This document shows positions 10,738 to 19,379 of a stretch of DNA of 33,590 nt, piece after piece. The DNA comes from Candidatus Nanopelagicales bacterium (GTDB lineage: Bacteria; Actinomycetota; Actinomycetes; S36-B12; UBA5976). The notes beneath the pieces were generated by a model. That model was given only the letters and a program-made list of their open reading frames with translations. It searched no databases and had not been told where the DNA came from. Made by a program: the position numbers and the translations under genes. The stretch covers positions 1 through 33,590 of the forward strand of contig JALQVI010000013.1 in the NCBI GenBank assembly GCA_023260395.1, written 5' to 3'. Each line of letters opens with the position of its first letter. Within the stretch, counting starts at the first letter, position 1.

Positions 10738-11146
10738 TCAGCATTCTCTCCCCGACCAGCTTCCGCTTGGAATGCTGGCTGTCGCAGTTCACGTTTCACG
10801 GCAAGCACAAAATGAATCACAATTCGCCAACATCGTGTTGTCTACGGGTCTTAACCATTGGGCTCAATCAAACGATCGACATGCAACTTTGATTGAGGCG
10901 CTGAATGATGCGGTACGTCGAGGTGAAATTACGTGCCCTGATACTGAAGCTTTCGCCATCAATTTTTCAGCTTCTTATCAATACGTGATGGCGCATTATC
11001 TCAACGGCACGGCGTCGCCCGAACTAGCGGAATGTTCCATGTTTCAGTTCGCGCAACAACTTGGTTACGCCAAGAAGCAATTCAACGAAGCGGTCAAATG
11101 CCTCGACGCCGAACTTTTACTCACATCAATCTCGAATAATGACTAA
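10721..11146 (+). pseudogene. TetR-like C-terminal ligand-binding domain remnant lacking the HTH
   Basis: SVLQHSLPDQLPLGMLAVAVHVSRQAQNESQFANIVLS...CPDTEAFAINFSASYQYVMAHYL resembles a TetR C-terminal half. Upstream in-frame sequence is antisense to the GEVED gene. Confidence 0.5.
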
Positions 11147-11157
11147 AGCCCTAAGTT

Positions 11158-12060
11158 TTAATGCCCGTCGCTACCAGTTGTACGCATAACGAGCATCACT
11201 CCGAGCCCAGCTAATGCCATACCGACCAATCCAATGACCGGAATCGTCTCACCAAACAATAAGTACGCCTGAATAGCTGCAAATGGCGGGACAAGGTAAT
11301 ACAGACTTGAAACGCTGCCGGCACTTCCCTTTCGAAGCAACGAATACAGCAAGAATATTGAGCCAATCGAGAGAACCATCGAACTCCACATCAGGCCACC
11401 AAAGAATTGCGGAGTCCACTGAACTGCATAATCACCAACAAGCACCGTGGTGATAATGAACAACACTGCTGTAACCGCGTACTGAACTGCCGTTCCAGTG
11501 ACAAAGTCGATGTCACCGCCAGTTTTCTTCTGCGCGATATAGCCCAAAGTTGTGCCAAACAGTGCAATGAAACTTGAAATGATTCCTGCAGCACTAAATT
11601 GCGACGACACATCGCCCTGCAAGACTTTCGGCAATAGCAATAGAGCTACGCCGACAACGCCTAGTGCTAATCCCACGGCTTCGATAAATCGAAATCGTTC
11701 GCCCAACATTGGAATCGCCAAAAGTGAAACAAAAACCGGCTGAAGGGAAACAATGACTGAAGTGATGCCAGCCGAGACACCCAAGTGAATCGCGTAAAAC
11801 ACTCCACCGATGTACACAAAGTGCAACAAAAAGGCCACTAAAGCTTGGTGCCACACTTGCGTCTTAGTGAATGAAAAGCGCTTCTTTTGAATAACCGCAA
11901 CGATCACGAGTACAACCGCTGCCAAGGTGTAGCGCAGGCTTAAGAAAATAAATGGTCCGGAATATGGATGGACATATTTGGCAGCGACAAACCCCGTGCT
12001 CCACAAGAACACAAATATCCAAGGAATGAGCTTCGTAGTTTTATCTGATGTCATCGACAT
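11158..12060 (-). CDS. EamA/DMT-family transporter
   Basis: About 10 TM segments; IPWIFVFLWSTGFVAAKYVHPYSGPFIFLSLRYTLA; C-terminal EAMA-type repeat. Confidence 0.9.
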   Translation of the reverse strand: MSMTSDKTTKLIPWIFVFLWSTGFVAAKYVHPYSGPFIFLSLRYTLAAVVLVIVAVIQKKRFSFTKTQVWHQALVAFLLHFVYIGGVFYAIHLGVSAGITSVIVSLQPVFVSLLAIPMLGERFRFIEAVGLALGVVGVALLLLPKVLQGDVSSQFSAAGIISSFIALFGTTLGYIAQKKTGGDIDFVTGTAVQYAVTAVLFIITTVLVGDYAVQWTPQFFGGLMWSSMVLSIGSIFLLYSLLRKGSAGSVSSLYYLVPPFAAIQAYLLFGETIPVIGLVGMALAGLGVMLVMRTTGSDGH

Positions 12061-12374
12061 TACTTTCCTACCTTCTTTGCGCCTTTGAGCACTGAATCCA
12101 GCAAACCTGGAAATGAATCGTTTAGTTCTTTTCGCCGTAATCGGTTGAGTGAACGTGTGCCACTCTTCGTTGTCGAGATGACACCCGTTTCTCGAAGAAT
12201 TCGAAAATGATGAGTCAGAGTGCTCTTGGTGACGTCGACATTAAACGTGCCACATTCAAGATCGTCGGTTTTATCAAGATCAATGACGATTGATAGCCGG
12301 ATCGGATCAGCCAAAGCATTAAGTACGGCATAAAGATCTAACTTCTCCGGAGTCGGCGGAAGAATGTGCGCCAT
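12060..12374 (-). CDS. ArsR-type winged-helix transcriptional regulator
   Basis: LNALADPIRLSIVIDLD...VTKSTLTHHFRILRETGVISTTKSGTRS. TAATG overlap with the transporter start. Confidence 0.88.
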   Translation of the reverse strand: MAHILPPTPEKLDLYAVLNALADPIRLSIVIDLDKTDDLECGTFNVDVTKSTLTHHFRILRETGVISTTKSGTRSLNRLRRKELNDSFPGLLDSVLKGAKKVGK

Positions 12375-12410
12375 GCCATCCTCACTCTCATTGGAATATT
12401 CGTTAGTTTG

Positions 12411-12434
12411 ATTGTACGACTATAATCGTACAAT
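12411..12434. promoter_or_regulatory. Palindromic operator candidate attgtacga-N6-tcgtacaat with embedded TATAAT
   Basis: 9-bp perfect arms and 6-nt spacer in the divergent intergenic region between the ArsR gene and 12508-12765; TATAAT at 12421-12426. Confidence 0.65.
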
Positions 12435-12507
12435 AATCAGCACCGGAATGAAACACGAACTCTTGATGTTGAAACTCTTAGAATCAATGAGAACCTAGGA
12501 GTCCTCA

Positions 12508-12765
12508 ATGGAAATCAGTGCACAACAAGTGGGAACGAAATTAACCGTTGAGCTCAGCGACGTTTCGGATACTTCAAAGATTGTCGAAATTGTCGAGGGC
12601 TGCGCAAGTGGCGCTTGCGCATGTTCAACCGATGAATTTCAAAAGGTCGAAAACATTGCAATAGTTCCCGGCGAAAGCTCTGTCCTACTTAATGTTGAAG
12701 TTCTGCCTGGCGAAACTATCGACCAGTCATGCATTACGGAATGCTTTAGTCCTGTTGCTGAGTAA
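12508..12765 (+). CDS. Small Cys-containing protein, unknown function
   Basis: 85 aa with CASGACAC and CITEC motifs; ATG downstream of an AGGAG RBS (cctaggagtcctcaATG). Confidence 0.65.
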   Translation: MEISAQQVGTKLTVELSDVSDTSKIVEIVEGCASGACACSTDEFQKVENIAIVPGESSVLLNVEVLPGETIDQSCITECFSPVAE

Positions 12766-13222
12766 GTCGATCCTGGGCTGAGTTGAGCTTGCCCTTTACC
12801 GACTGCAACTCTCCAACCTTGCCGAAGCCAAATGCTGGCATGTTGACATAAATATTCTCTGACTTGCCTGGATCAATGACATACGTCTCGTGCCAAATTC
12901 CAACCGCTGAGGAATTAGCAGCGCGATTGAAAGCACGCCATGCTGGCAAGTGCGCAGAGTCTCCCGCTTTGGCATAGGCCATCAGATTGTCTGCGCTGTC
13001 CCAATACTGAACAAGAATTGTTGTACGGGCGAACCAGTTTTGATATGAAAGAAATCCCAACTCACGATGCTCATGAAGTTCTTTTAGCATCTTGGGCATT
13101 GCCAGAATAACCGGCAACCAACGGTGAATTGCAAACACATTGTTTATCCGCATTCCAATAAGAAAAACGACATACGAACCATCGGGACGCGCAGTCATTC
13201 TTCCCTGGTTGATTGAAGCCAT
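12746..13222 (-). CDS. DUF4188-family protein (monooxygenase-like fold)
   Basis: FLIGMRINNVFAIHRWLPVILAMPKMLKEL..LGFLSYQNWF..TILVQYWDSADNLMAYAKAGDSAHLPAWRAFNR. Confidence 0.85.
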   Translation of the reverse strand: MASINQGRMTARPDGSYVVFLIGMRINNVFAIHRWLPVILAMPKMLKELHEHRELGFLSYQNWFARTTILVQYWDSADNLMAYAKAGDSAHLPAWRAFNRAANSSAVGIWHETYVIDPGKSENIYVNMPAFGFGKVGELQSVKGKLNSAQDRLTQQQD

Positions 13223-13268
13223 GTCGGCACATTAGCGCAAAGTCGTTTCCTATCAAGAACTTTAAATA

Positions 13269-13628
13269 GACGAGTCGGTCTGTAAGCCGGATTCTGTACT
13301 GCTTGCGCAGCGATGATCATCCATCTGCGATCGCCGTTACCGACGACCTGTTGCAACCTACCTGCAGGCCAATGACGGGCCGTCACCTGCTCTGAGCCGA
13401 AGCTCTCTTGGTCTTGCTCCGAGTGGGGTTTACCTAGCTAACTGTGTCACCACAATCACTGGTGAGCTCTTACCTCACCGTTTCACCCTTACCTGATTGC
13501 TCAGGCGGTTTACTTTCTGTTGCACTTTCCCGTGGGTCACCCCAGGTGGACGTTATCCACCACTCTTGCCCTATGGAGTCCGGACTTTCCTCGCGTATTG
13601 CTACGCGCGATCATCCGACCGACTCGTC
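13269..13628 (-). ncRNA. rnpB: RNase P RNA (class A)
   Basis: Minus strand has GAGGAAAGTCCGGACTCCATAGGGCAAGAG and the 3' GAATCCGGCTTACAGACCGACTCGTC. gacgagtcggtc (13269-13280) and gaccgactcgtc (13617-13628) form a perfect 12-bp P1 pairing. Confidence 0.95.
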
Positions 13629-13666
13629 TGCCTCAAGAATAAGCCTCTTTTGGCTAAGGTAGAAAA

Positions 13667-15274
13667 ATGCTGGATCTGCTCATAAACGGCGGCGTTGTTC
13701 ACAATGCACAATCAGCCATTCCGACCTCGGCTTCCGTTGGAATTACCGCAGACCGCATCACCTTCATTGGACCCAAACACGATGCTCCACCTGCGCGGCA
13801 AACTATCGAACTGAACGGCGAACTCGTCACGCCAGGAATCATCGATAGCCACAACCACCTACTTCTCGGCTTTGATTCAGATGCGGTGAATCTTCAGGAA
13901 TTCCACACACTCGATCCGGTTCGCAAGACTTTGAAAGACTTCGCTGATTCGCGACCGGACTTAACGTGGATTTGCGGCGAGAACGCCAATTACTCCGTTG
14001 TTGAAAATCGTCGACCAAATGCCTCAGATTTAACTGGCATAACCAACCGACCAATCTTCATCACCACTTATGACCAGCATTCAGTGTGGTTAAACGCTGT
14101 AGCACTCCGACTCTTAGGAGTTGAAAAGGGCGTCAATTTTTCGTGGGGACAACCAGAGTTTGATGACAATGGTCAGCCAACAGGATGGGTCACGGACTTT
14201 TACACCAGCGCCATGACAACCGTGGGCTTAAAGTCACTTCAACGTGACATACCGATGTATTCGCCCGACCGCCGTTATCGCAAACTTTTATCAAGCATGC
14301 AGATGGCCACCGCATTTGGCATCACGACTGTTGTCGAGCCACAAGTTCCAATGGCCGAACTCGAGCTCTTTGACCGCGCTCGCAGCGAAAACAAATTGAC
14401 GTCACGCGTGATTGCAGCTCTCTTCCATCCCATTGATGAAGGAAACGAATTTCGGCAACAACTTCGGCAAACTATTGATGAGCATGTCGATTCAGGAATG
14501 CTGTCACTCGGACCAATCAAGTTGTACGCAGATGATGTCATTGAACCGCACACAGCATGGATGCTGGATGACTACGCAAATCGCGCTGGAGTTAAAGGTC
14601 ATCCAAGTGCACCAGTTCAAGAATTTAATTTCATAGTTTCCGAACTTGACCGACTTGGCCTGCAAACTCATACGCATGCAACTGGCGACGGTGGAATTCG
14701 ATTAATCCTTGACGCCATTGAAAACGCACAACAACTCAACAGCACTCATAATCGACGCCATGGAATTGTTCACGTGGAATGCATTCATCCCGATGACCTT
14801 CCGCGCCTGTCCCAACTTGGCATCACAGCAGCGATGCAACCTCGACACTGCTCCCCTGACCTCATCGAAGGTGCGTGGATGAACAACGTCGGTGAATCTC
14901 GATGGGATCGAGCGTGGCGCATCAATTCACTGATGAAGTCCGGTGCCCACGTCGCGCTCTCTAGTGACTGGCAAGTAGGCGAAATGGATCCACTCGTTGG
15001 TTTCTACAGCGCCTTGACCCGCGCTTCACTCGACGGCAAAAACAGTTGGACGCCAAGCGAACGCATTTCACTTTTTGAAGCGATTAACGGCTACACACGC
15101 CAAGGCGCATGGGCCTGGCATCGCGAAAATGAATTTGGCGATATCGCTGTGGGTAAGAAAGCAGACATTGCAATCTGGTCTTACAACCTTTACGAGCTAG
15201 AAGCCTCCGAGTTGCTCGACCAGCATGCAATGCTCACGATTGTTGACGGAGCCATCAAACACGACGCTCGCTAA
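13667..15274 (+). CDS. Amidohydrolase family 3 (YtcJ-like)
   Basis: GELVTPGIIDSHNHLLLG metal motif; LQTHTHATGDGGIRLILDAIE; ALSSDWQVGEMDPL; GKKADIAIWSYNLYE. Confidence 0.92.
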   Translation: MLDLLINGGVVHNAQSAIPTSASVGITADRITFIGPKHDAPPARQTIELNGELVTPGIIDSHNHLLLGFDSDAVNLQEFHTLDPVRKTLKDFADSRPDLTWICGENANYSVVENRRPNASDLTGITNRPIFITTYDQHSVWLNAVALRLLGVEKGVNFSWGQPEFDDNGQPTGWVTDFYTSAMTTVGLKSLQRDIPMYSPDRRYRKLLSSMQMATAFGITTVVEPQVPMAELELFDRARSENKLTSRVIAALFHPIDEGNEFRQQLRQTIDEHVDSGMLSLGPIKLYADDVIEPHTAWMLDDYANRAGVKGHPSAPVQEFNFIVSELDRLGLQTHTHATGDGGIRLILDAIENAQQLNSTHNRRHGIVHVECIHPDDLPRLSQLGITAAMQPRHCSPDLIEGAWMNNVGESRWDRAWRINSLMKSGAHVALSSDWQVGEMDPLVGFYSALTRASLDGKNSWTPSERISLFEAINGYTRQGAWAWHRENEFGDIAVGKKADIAIWSYNLYELEASELLDQHAMLTIVDGAIKHDAR

Positions 15275-15285
15275 CAGCAATATGA

Positions 15286-15347
15286 CGAAATTGCCTAGCA
15301 AATTGCCCAACATGAAAGAAAAGTGACAGAACTTGATGCAATTTGCC
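15286..15347. promoter_or_regulatory. Cluster of three AAATTGCC/AATTTGCC boxes upstream of the Lrp/AsnC gene
   Basis: cgaaattgcc 15286-15295, gcaaattgcc 15298-15307, gcaatttgcc 15338-15347. Confidence 0.45.
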
Positions 15348-15358
15348 AAGATTGAGAC

Positions 15359-15781
15359 ATGGATGACTTAGACCGCTCGATTTTGGCTGCACTGCGCAAA
15401 GATGCCCGCATTTCCATTAGTGCCCTGGCCCAGTCACTTGATGTCGCTCGTCCTACAGTCCAAAATCGCATCACTCGTTTGGAAAACTCTGGCGTTATCG
15501 CTGGCTACACCATCAAGATTCAAACCGGCACGACACCCAATGTGGTTCGCGCAGTGATGTCTATCGTCGTTGACGGCAATAACGCTCAGACTTTGGTGCG
15601 AGAGCTTCAGTCACGACCCAGCGTGACCGCCATTCACTCAACGAACGGCAAATGGGATTTAATCGCTGAAATTCAAGCCGAGTCGCTTGAGGATTTTGAC
15701 CGCGAGCTGAATGCAATCCGACGACTGAAATCCATTTCGTCGTCCGAAACCAGCATCTTGCTGTCGACATACAAAATGTAG
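15359..15781 (+). CDS. Lrp/AsnC-family transcriptional regulator
   Basis: LDRSILAALRKDARISISALAQSLDVARPTVQNRITRLENSGVIAGYTIKI plus RAM-like C-terminal domain. Confidence 0.92.
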   Translation: MDDLDRSILAALRKDARISISALAQSLDVARPTVQNRITRLENSGVIAGYTIKIQTGTTPNVVRAVMSIVVDGNNAQTLVRELQSRPSVTAIHSTNGKWDLIAEIQAESLEDFDRELNAIRRLKSISSSETSILLSTYKM

Positions 15782-15793
15782 TTTCAATAGTCG

Positions 15794-16573
15794 CTATAAA
15801 ACGTCTACAACTACTTCCATTGTGATTGCAGTGCTGTCCTTTTTATCGTTCTTGATTGTGACATCCGCACCTAGACCGGCGATGACATTGCCCAACTGAT
15901 CCACGGACTTGATAGCGCTTTTTGATTCCACCATTGCTCGCAAGATTCTTCCCTTGGTGGCCTTGTTGTGGTGCGACACAACTTTTGGCGGACCAGATGG
16001 CATTCGTTGCAAGATCTTTGGAACAACAGATTCACACGATGCTGGAATCGGACCAAGTTTCACATAGGTTCCAGAACGCATGTCGATGATGAGTTCATTC
16101 TGGTTCTCAAGAATTTGCGAAATGCTCTTGGCCCACAATGAGGCGACGGTTCCGTCCTTAGGCAGTGTGCAATCCCCCGAGAGTCGATACGCGGGAATTT
16201 CATCACTCAAAGAAATCAATCCAAAGAGTGCAGATTGCACATATGACATGGTCGTTAACTTCTTGAGTTGTGCCGACGTGAGGCTATCAACGCCAATAGC
16301 GTCAAACAGTACGCCGGTATATATCCGCCAAGCCGGACCAACTGGAGCTGAACGCAGAATCTGATTGCGTTCGATCTCCCACTCTTGCTTAACACTGATA
16401 CCCAAGGCAGTTCGAGCCTTTGAACGTGAACCGTCGCTCAATTTAATGAGTGAATCGAACAGTCGTTCGCGAATTGGATTCAACTCGGGAAAGGCCAACG
16501 ATTGAGGTTGTAGAACTTTGTTGCCAGTTGCGGATGTTTTTGTTTCCGAAGGCGGCAATAACACCATCGCCAT
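15794..16573 (-). CDS. yaaA: YaaA-family peroxide stress protein
   Basis: MVLLPPSETKTSATG, YTGVLFDAIG, SALFGLISLSDEIPAYRLSGDCTLP, VVSHHNKATKGRILRAM. Confidence 0.88.
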   Translation of the reverse strand: MAMVLLPPSETKTSATGNKVLQPQSLAFPELNPIRERLFDSLIKLSDGSRSKARTALGISVKQEWEIERNQILRSAPVGPAWRIYTGVLFDAIGVDSLTSAQLKKLTTMSYVQSALFGLISLSDEIPAYRLSGDCTLPKDGTVASLWAKSISQILENQNELIIDMRSGTYVKLGPIPASCESVVPKILQRMPSGPPKVVSHHNKATKGRILRAMVESKSAIKSVDQLGNVIAGLGADVTIKNDKKDSTAITMEVVVDVL

Positions 16574-17010
16574 TAAGGACGCTCGATAATTCCTGACCCA
16601 CCTGCAAGGTGAGTATCCAGAGCTTCATTGGCTAGTGCATCTGCACGCTTGTTGTCTTCGCGTGGGATCCAGGTGTATGTAACATTTCCAACCGGCATCA
16701 ACTGGCGCGCACGAATGGCAAGTGACTGCATATCAGGGTGCTTAATCTTCCAGCGACCACTCATCTGCTCAACAACGAGCTTGCTATCCATTCGCACTTC
16801 AACGATGGCTTCGGGATCGACAGAAGAAATAAATTCAAGTGCGGCAACTAGTCCGTTGTATTCGGCAACGTTGTTCGTCGCATGACCCAAGACGGCGGCT
16901 CGCTCAGCAACCACTTCACCAGTTTCGCCATGCAAAATCACTGTTCCGTACGAGGCGTGACCAGGATTTCCGCGCGATGCACCATCAGCTTCAACAACGA
17001 AACGGGTCAC
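16573..17010 (-). CDS. RNase HI-family protein
   Basis: RFVVEADGASRGNPGHASYGTVI, NNVAEYNGLVAALE, VRMDSKLVVEQMSGRWKIKHPDM. GTG at 17010 overlaps the upstream TGA (GTGA) and is a likelier start than 17049. Confidence 0.9.
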   Translation of the reverse strand: MTRFVVEADGASRGNPGHASYGTVILHGETGEVVAERAAVLGHATNNVAEYNGLVAALEFISSVDPEAIVEVRMDSKLVVEQMSGRWKIKHPDMQSLAIRARQLMPVGNVTYTWIPREDNKRADALANEALDTHLAGGSGIIERP

Positions 17011-17762
17011 AGGCCAGACTCCGATGTGCGAATCAAAATACGACGACATTGTTCACAGCGAACAACGACATCAGCTGCGAGCCCACGAATGCGACTGAGC
17101 TCATCGGAATCAAGCGCGATGTGACAACCCTTGCATTCGCCGTGTTGCAGCAAGGCTGCGCCAACGCCACCAAGATCATCGCGAACTTTGTCATAGAGGG
17201 TGATTAAATCTGCCGGCAAGCCTTGAACTGCAGATTTCTTTTGCTCAATGAACTCGGCTTCTTGGGCTGCGAGTTGATTAAGTTGCTCGTCCCGCGCACC
17301 TTCGACATCGCGAAGCTGTGCCTCGACGATTTCACGCTGTGCCTTTAGCTCGGCATGTGCTGCGCGAGCCTCTTCGAGGTTCTGCATGATTTCAAGTTCG
17401 ACATCTTCAAGTTCGCTTTGACGCTTAGCAAGTGACTCAAGTTCGCTTTGCAAGCCAGCTAAATCTTTGGCGCTAACAGAACCTGAATCCATACGTTCCT
17501 TGTCGCGGTTTGCGCGATTAACGACCTGCTCAACATCGGCTTCCGCCTTGGCACGGTCGAGATCAAGGTCAGAAACTTCAGTGATGGCAGCGACTATTTT
17601 CATGTCGATTGAACCGAGCTGCACTTCGAGCTCATGAGCCTGGGCAACTTCGGCAATTTGCTTGCGTCGGTGTGCAACTTGTAGCAACTTCGTATCGATC
17701 GCCTGCACGTCAAGCAGCGCCTGTTGTTGCTCCGCGGATGCGTTAACGGCCACGATCGTCAC
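17007..17762 (-). CDS. C4 zinc-ribbon coiled-coil protein
   Basis: Long coiled coil followed by CKGCHIALDSDEL...VRCEQCRRILIR. Confidence 0.88.
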   Translation of the reverse strand: MTIVAVNASAEQQQALLDVQAIDTKLLQVAHRRKQIAEVAQAHELEVQLGSIDMKIVAAITEVSDLDLDRAKAEADVEQVVNRANRDKERMDSGSVSAKDLAGLQSELESLAKRQSELEDVELEIMQNLEEARAAHAELKAQREIVEAQLRDVEGARDEQLNQLAAQEAEFIEQKKSAVQGLPADLITLYDKVRDDLGGVGAALLQHGECKGCHIALDSDELSRIRGLAADVVVRCEQCRRILIRTSESGL

Positions 17763-17817
17763 CTCATTTAGTTAGCCACCGCAAAAGCGGTGTGCCACTA
17801 CTCTACCGCGACCGGTA

Positions 17818-18609
17818 TTAGGCGACCTGAATTGAAGTCTTTGCAAGCCCCATCCAGTAACCATCGATGACCACATCTGCTGCGACGTTGGCATCTGAGG
17901 ACGCGCCCAGCGTTACGAAGATTGGCGACAAATGCTCAACTGTTGGATGTGCGTAAGGCATGCCAGGAGCTAGCTCTTTGTAGTTCATTAACGTGTCGAG
18001 GTCAGCGCGAGCCATGGCATCTTGTGCCCACAAATCAAAGTCCACACTCCATGCTGGTGGAGTTGCTTCAATGCGGAATTCCTTGAGGTATGGCAATCCA
18101 TGCGTCAAGAAACCGCTACCCACGATGAGTACTCCGTGATCGCGTAGTGGCGCAAGCCGCTGTCCGAGCTTGAACAACTCTTTTGGATTGTGAGTTGGAA
18201 TCGACATCTGCAAGACCGGAATGTTGGCATCTGGATACATCGTCATCAACGGAACATAAGCGCCGTGATCGAGTCCGCGACTCTTGTTATCTACAGCATT
18301 CTGGTTATCGCCCAGCACTGAATGAACCAATTGCGCCAACGCAGCTGAATCCGGGGTCTTGTACTGGATGTTGTAGTACTTGGGATCGAAGCCACCAAAG
18401 TCATAGATCAATGGAGCGCCAAAATCTGTTGCGCCGAGCATGAGCGGTGCAGCTTCCCAATGGGCCGAAACGATAAGAATCGCCTTAGGTTGCTCAATTG
18501 TTTTTGCCAAGTCTTTTAACTGTTTTGTCCATACCGGATCATCCAAAAGCAATGGTGCGCCATGGCCGATGTACAAGGCGGGCATCTTGGTTTCGAGGTT
18601 CTGGCTCAT
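17818..18609 (-). CDS. Extradiol dioxygenase, 4,5-DOPA dioxygenase (YgiD/DODA) family
   Basis: ALYIGHGAPLLLDD, ILIVSAHWEAAPLMLGA, RGLDHGAYVPLMTMYPDANIPVLQMSI, LIVGSGFLTHGL. Confidence 0.92.
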   Translation of the reverse strand: MSQNLETKMPALYIGHGAPLLLDDPVWTKQLKDLAKTIEQPKAILIVSAHWEAAPLMLGATDFGAPLIYDFGGFDPKYYNIQYKTPDSAALAQLVHSVLGDNQNAVDNKSRGLDHGAYVPLMTMYPDANIPVLQMSIPTHNPKELFKLGQRLAPLRDHGVLIVGSGFLTHGLPYLKEFRIEATPPAWSVDFDLWAQDAMARADLDTLMNYKELAPGMPYAHPTVEHLSPIFVTLGASSDANVAADVVIDGYWMGLAKTSIQVA

Positions 18610-18623
18610 GGCTTTGTCCTAAG

Positions 18624-18641
18624 TAGTTGAACTTTCAACTA
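18624..18641. promoter_or_regulatory. Palindromic operator candidate tagttgaa-ct-ttcaacta upstream of the DODA-like dioxygenase
   Basis: 8-bp perfect arms, 2-nt centre, 15 nt upstream of the ATG; MarR-like geometry. Confidence 0.6.
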
Positions 18642-18678
18642 AATGTAACTCAGCAATGCGCCTATGTCAACTACCCCA

Positions 18679-19095
18679 CTAGGCCGCTCGTGCCCAACGT
18701 TCTTGTTTGAGGTCATAGTGCTCGGCAATGAGCTCGAAGTCTTGATCGTCATGAATCAACGTGACCCCTTCATGAGCCATGGCGATTACCGCAATGAGGC
18801 AATCTGGCCGGCTTCGAATAGTTACGCCTTTTCGACGTAGTTCGCGATACATAATTCCAGCACGGCGATAATCAAAATGAATGTCATGAGGCAACTGATA
18901 AAAAGCATCGATGCGCGTTTGCATCTGAAAATCTTCGCCGGGCTTTGTTCCTGCCATTAGTTCGAGTATGACTGGGCCGCAGTGATACAAAACTTGGCCA
19001 GCCTCGATAGCCTTCAAGAATTTCCCTTGCGTAAATGAATCACGCTTGGTCAAGTTGATCCACACCGAAGTATCAAGCAGAAATCTTTGGGTCAC
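18679..19095 (-). CDS. vapC: VapC-like PIN-domain toxin
   Basis: FLLDTSVWINLTKRD, ILELMAGTKPGEDF, SRPDCLIAVIAMAHEGVTLIHDDQDFELIAEHYDLK; GTG start overlaps the antitoxin. Confidence 0.9.
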   Translation of the reverse strand: MTQRFLLDTSVWINLTKRDSFTQGKFLKAIEAGQVLYHCGPVILELMAGTKPGEDFQMQTRIDAFYQLPHDIHFDYRRAGIMYRELRRKGVTIRSRPDCLIAVIAMAHEGVTLIHDDQDFELIAEHYDLKQERWARAA

Positions 19096-19306
19096 TCAAT
19101 TCACCAACTTCCGGTGCATCGTCGAACATCGAATTATCGCCGTCAAAACCCATGCCAAATAGCGCCTCGACAGCTGCTCGCTGGTCGGTTATTTCCAGCA
19201 CTCGTTTGAGCGCGAATTCAACTGCACTCTTCTTGGTGGGCAAATCAAAACGACGCATCAGTTCTGCGATGTCATCGTCAGGTAGATCAATGTTTGTGCG
19301 ACTCAT
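19073..19306 (-). CDS. vapB: VapB-family antitoxin
   Basis: MSRTNIDLPDDDIAELMRRFDLPTKKSAVEFALKRVLEI (RHH). ATG at 19304-19306; the N-terminal part of the listed ORF is tRNA sequence. Confidence 0.9.
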   Translation of the reverse strand: MSRTNIDLPDDDIAELMRRFDLPTKKSAVEFALKRVLEITDQRAAVEALFGMGFDGDNSMFDDAPEVGELSDPKISA

Positions 19307-19335
19307 ACACATAGCATACACCTTTGATGTGTATG
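19304..19335. promoter_or_regulatory. vapBC operator candidate: catacac repeats and inverted gtgtatg
   Basis: catacaca 19304-19311, catacac 19315-19321, tgtgtatg 19328-19335, overlapping the vapB start. Confidence 0.55.
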
Positions 19336-19344
19336 AATTGAGGC

Positions 19345-19371
19345 AAATAAAAAACCTTCCCGAAGGAAGGT
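19345..19371 (-). terminator. Intrinsic terminator of tRNA-Val, UUCG tetraloop
   Basis: Minus strand ACCTTCC-TTCG-GGAAGGT followed by TTTTTATTT. Confidence 0.9.
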
Positions 19372-19379
19372 GATTTATA

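Noticed and set aside
13444-13685. Plus-strand ORFs 13444-13662 and 13497-13685
   Set aside because: They lie over minus-strand RNase P RNA, whose conserved elements and P1 pairing explain the sequence.
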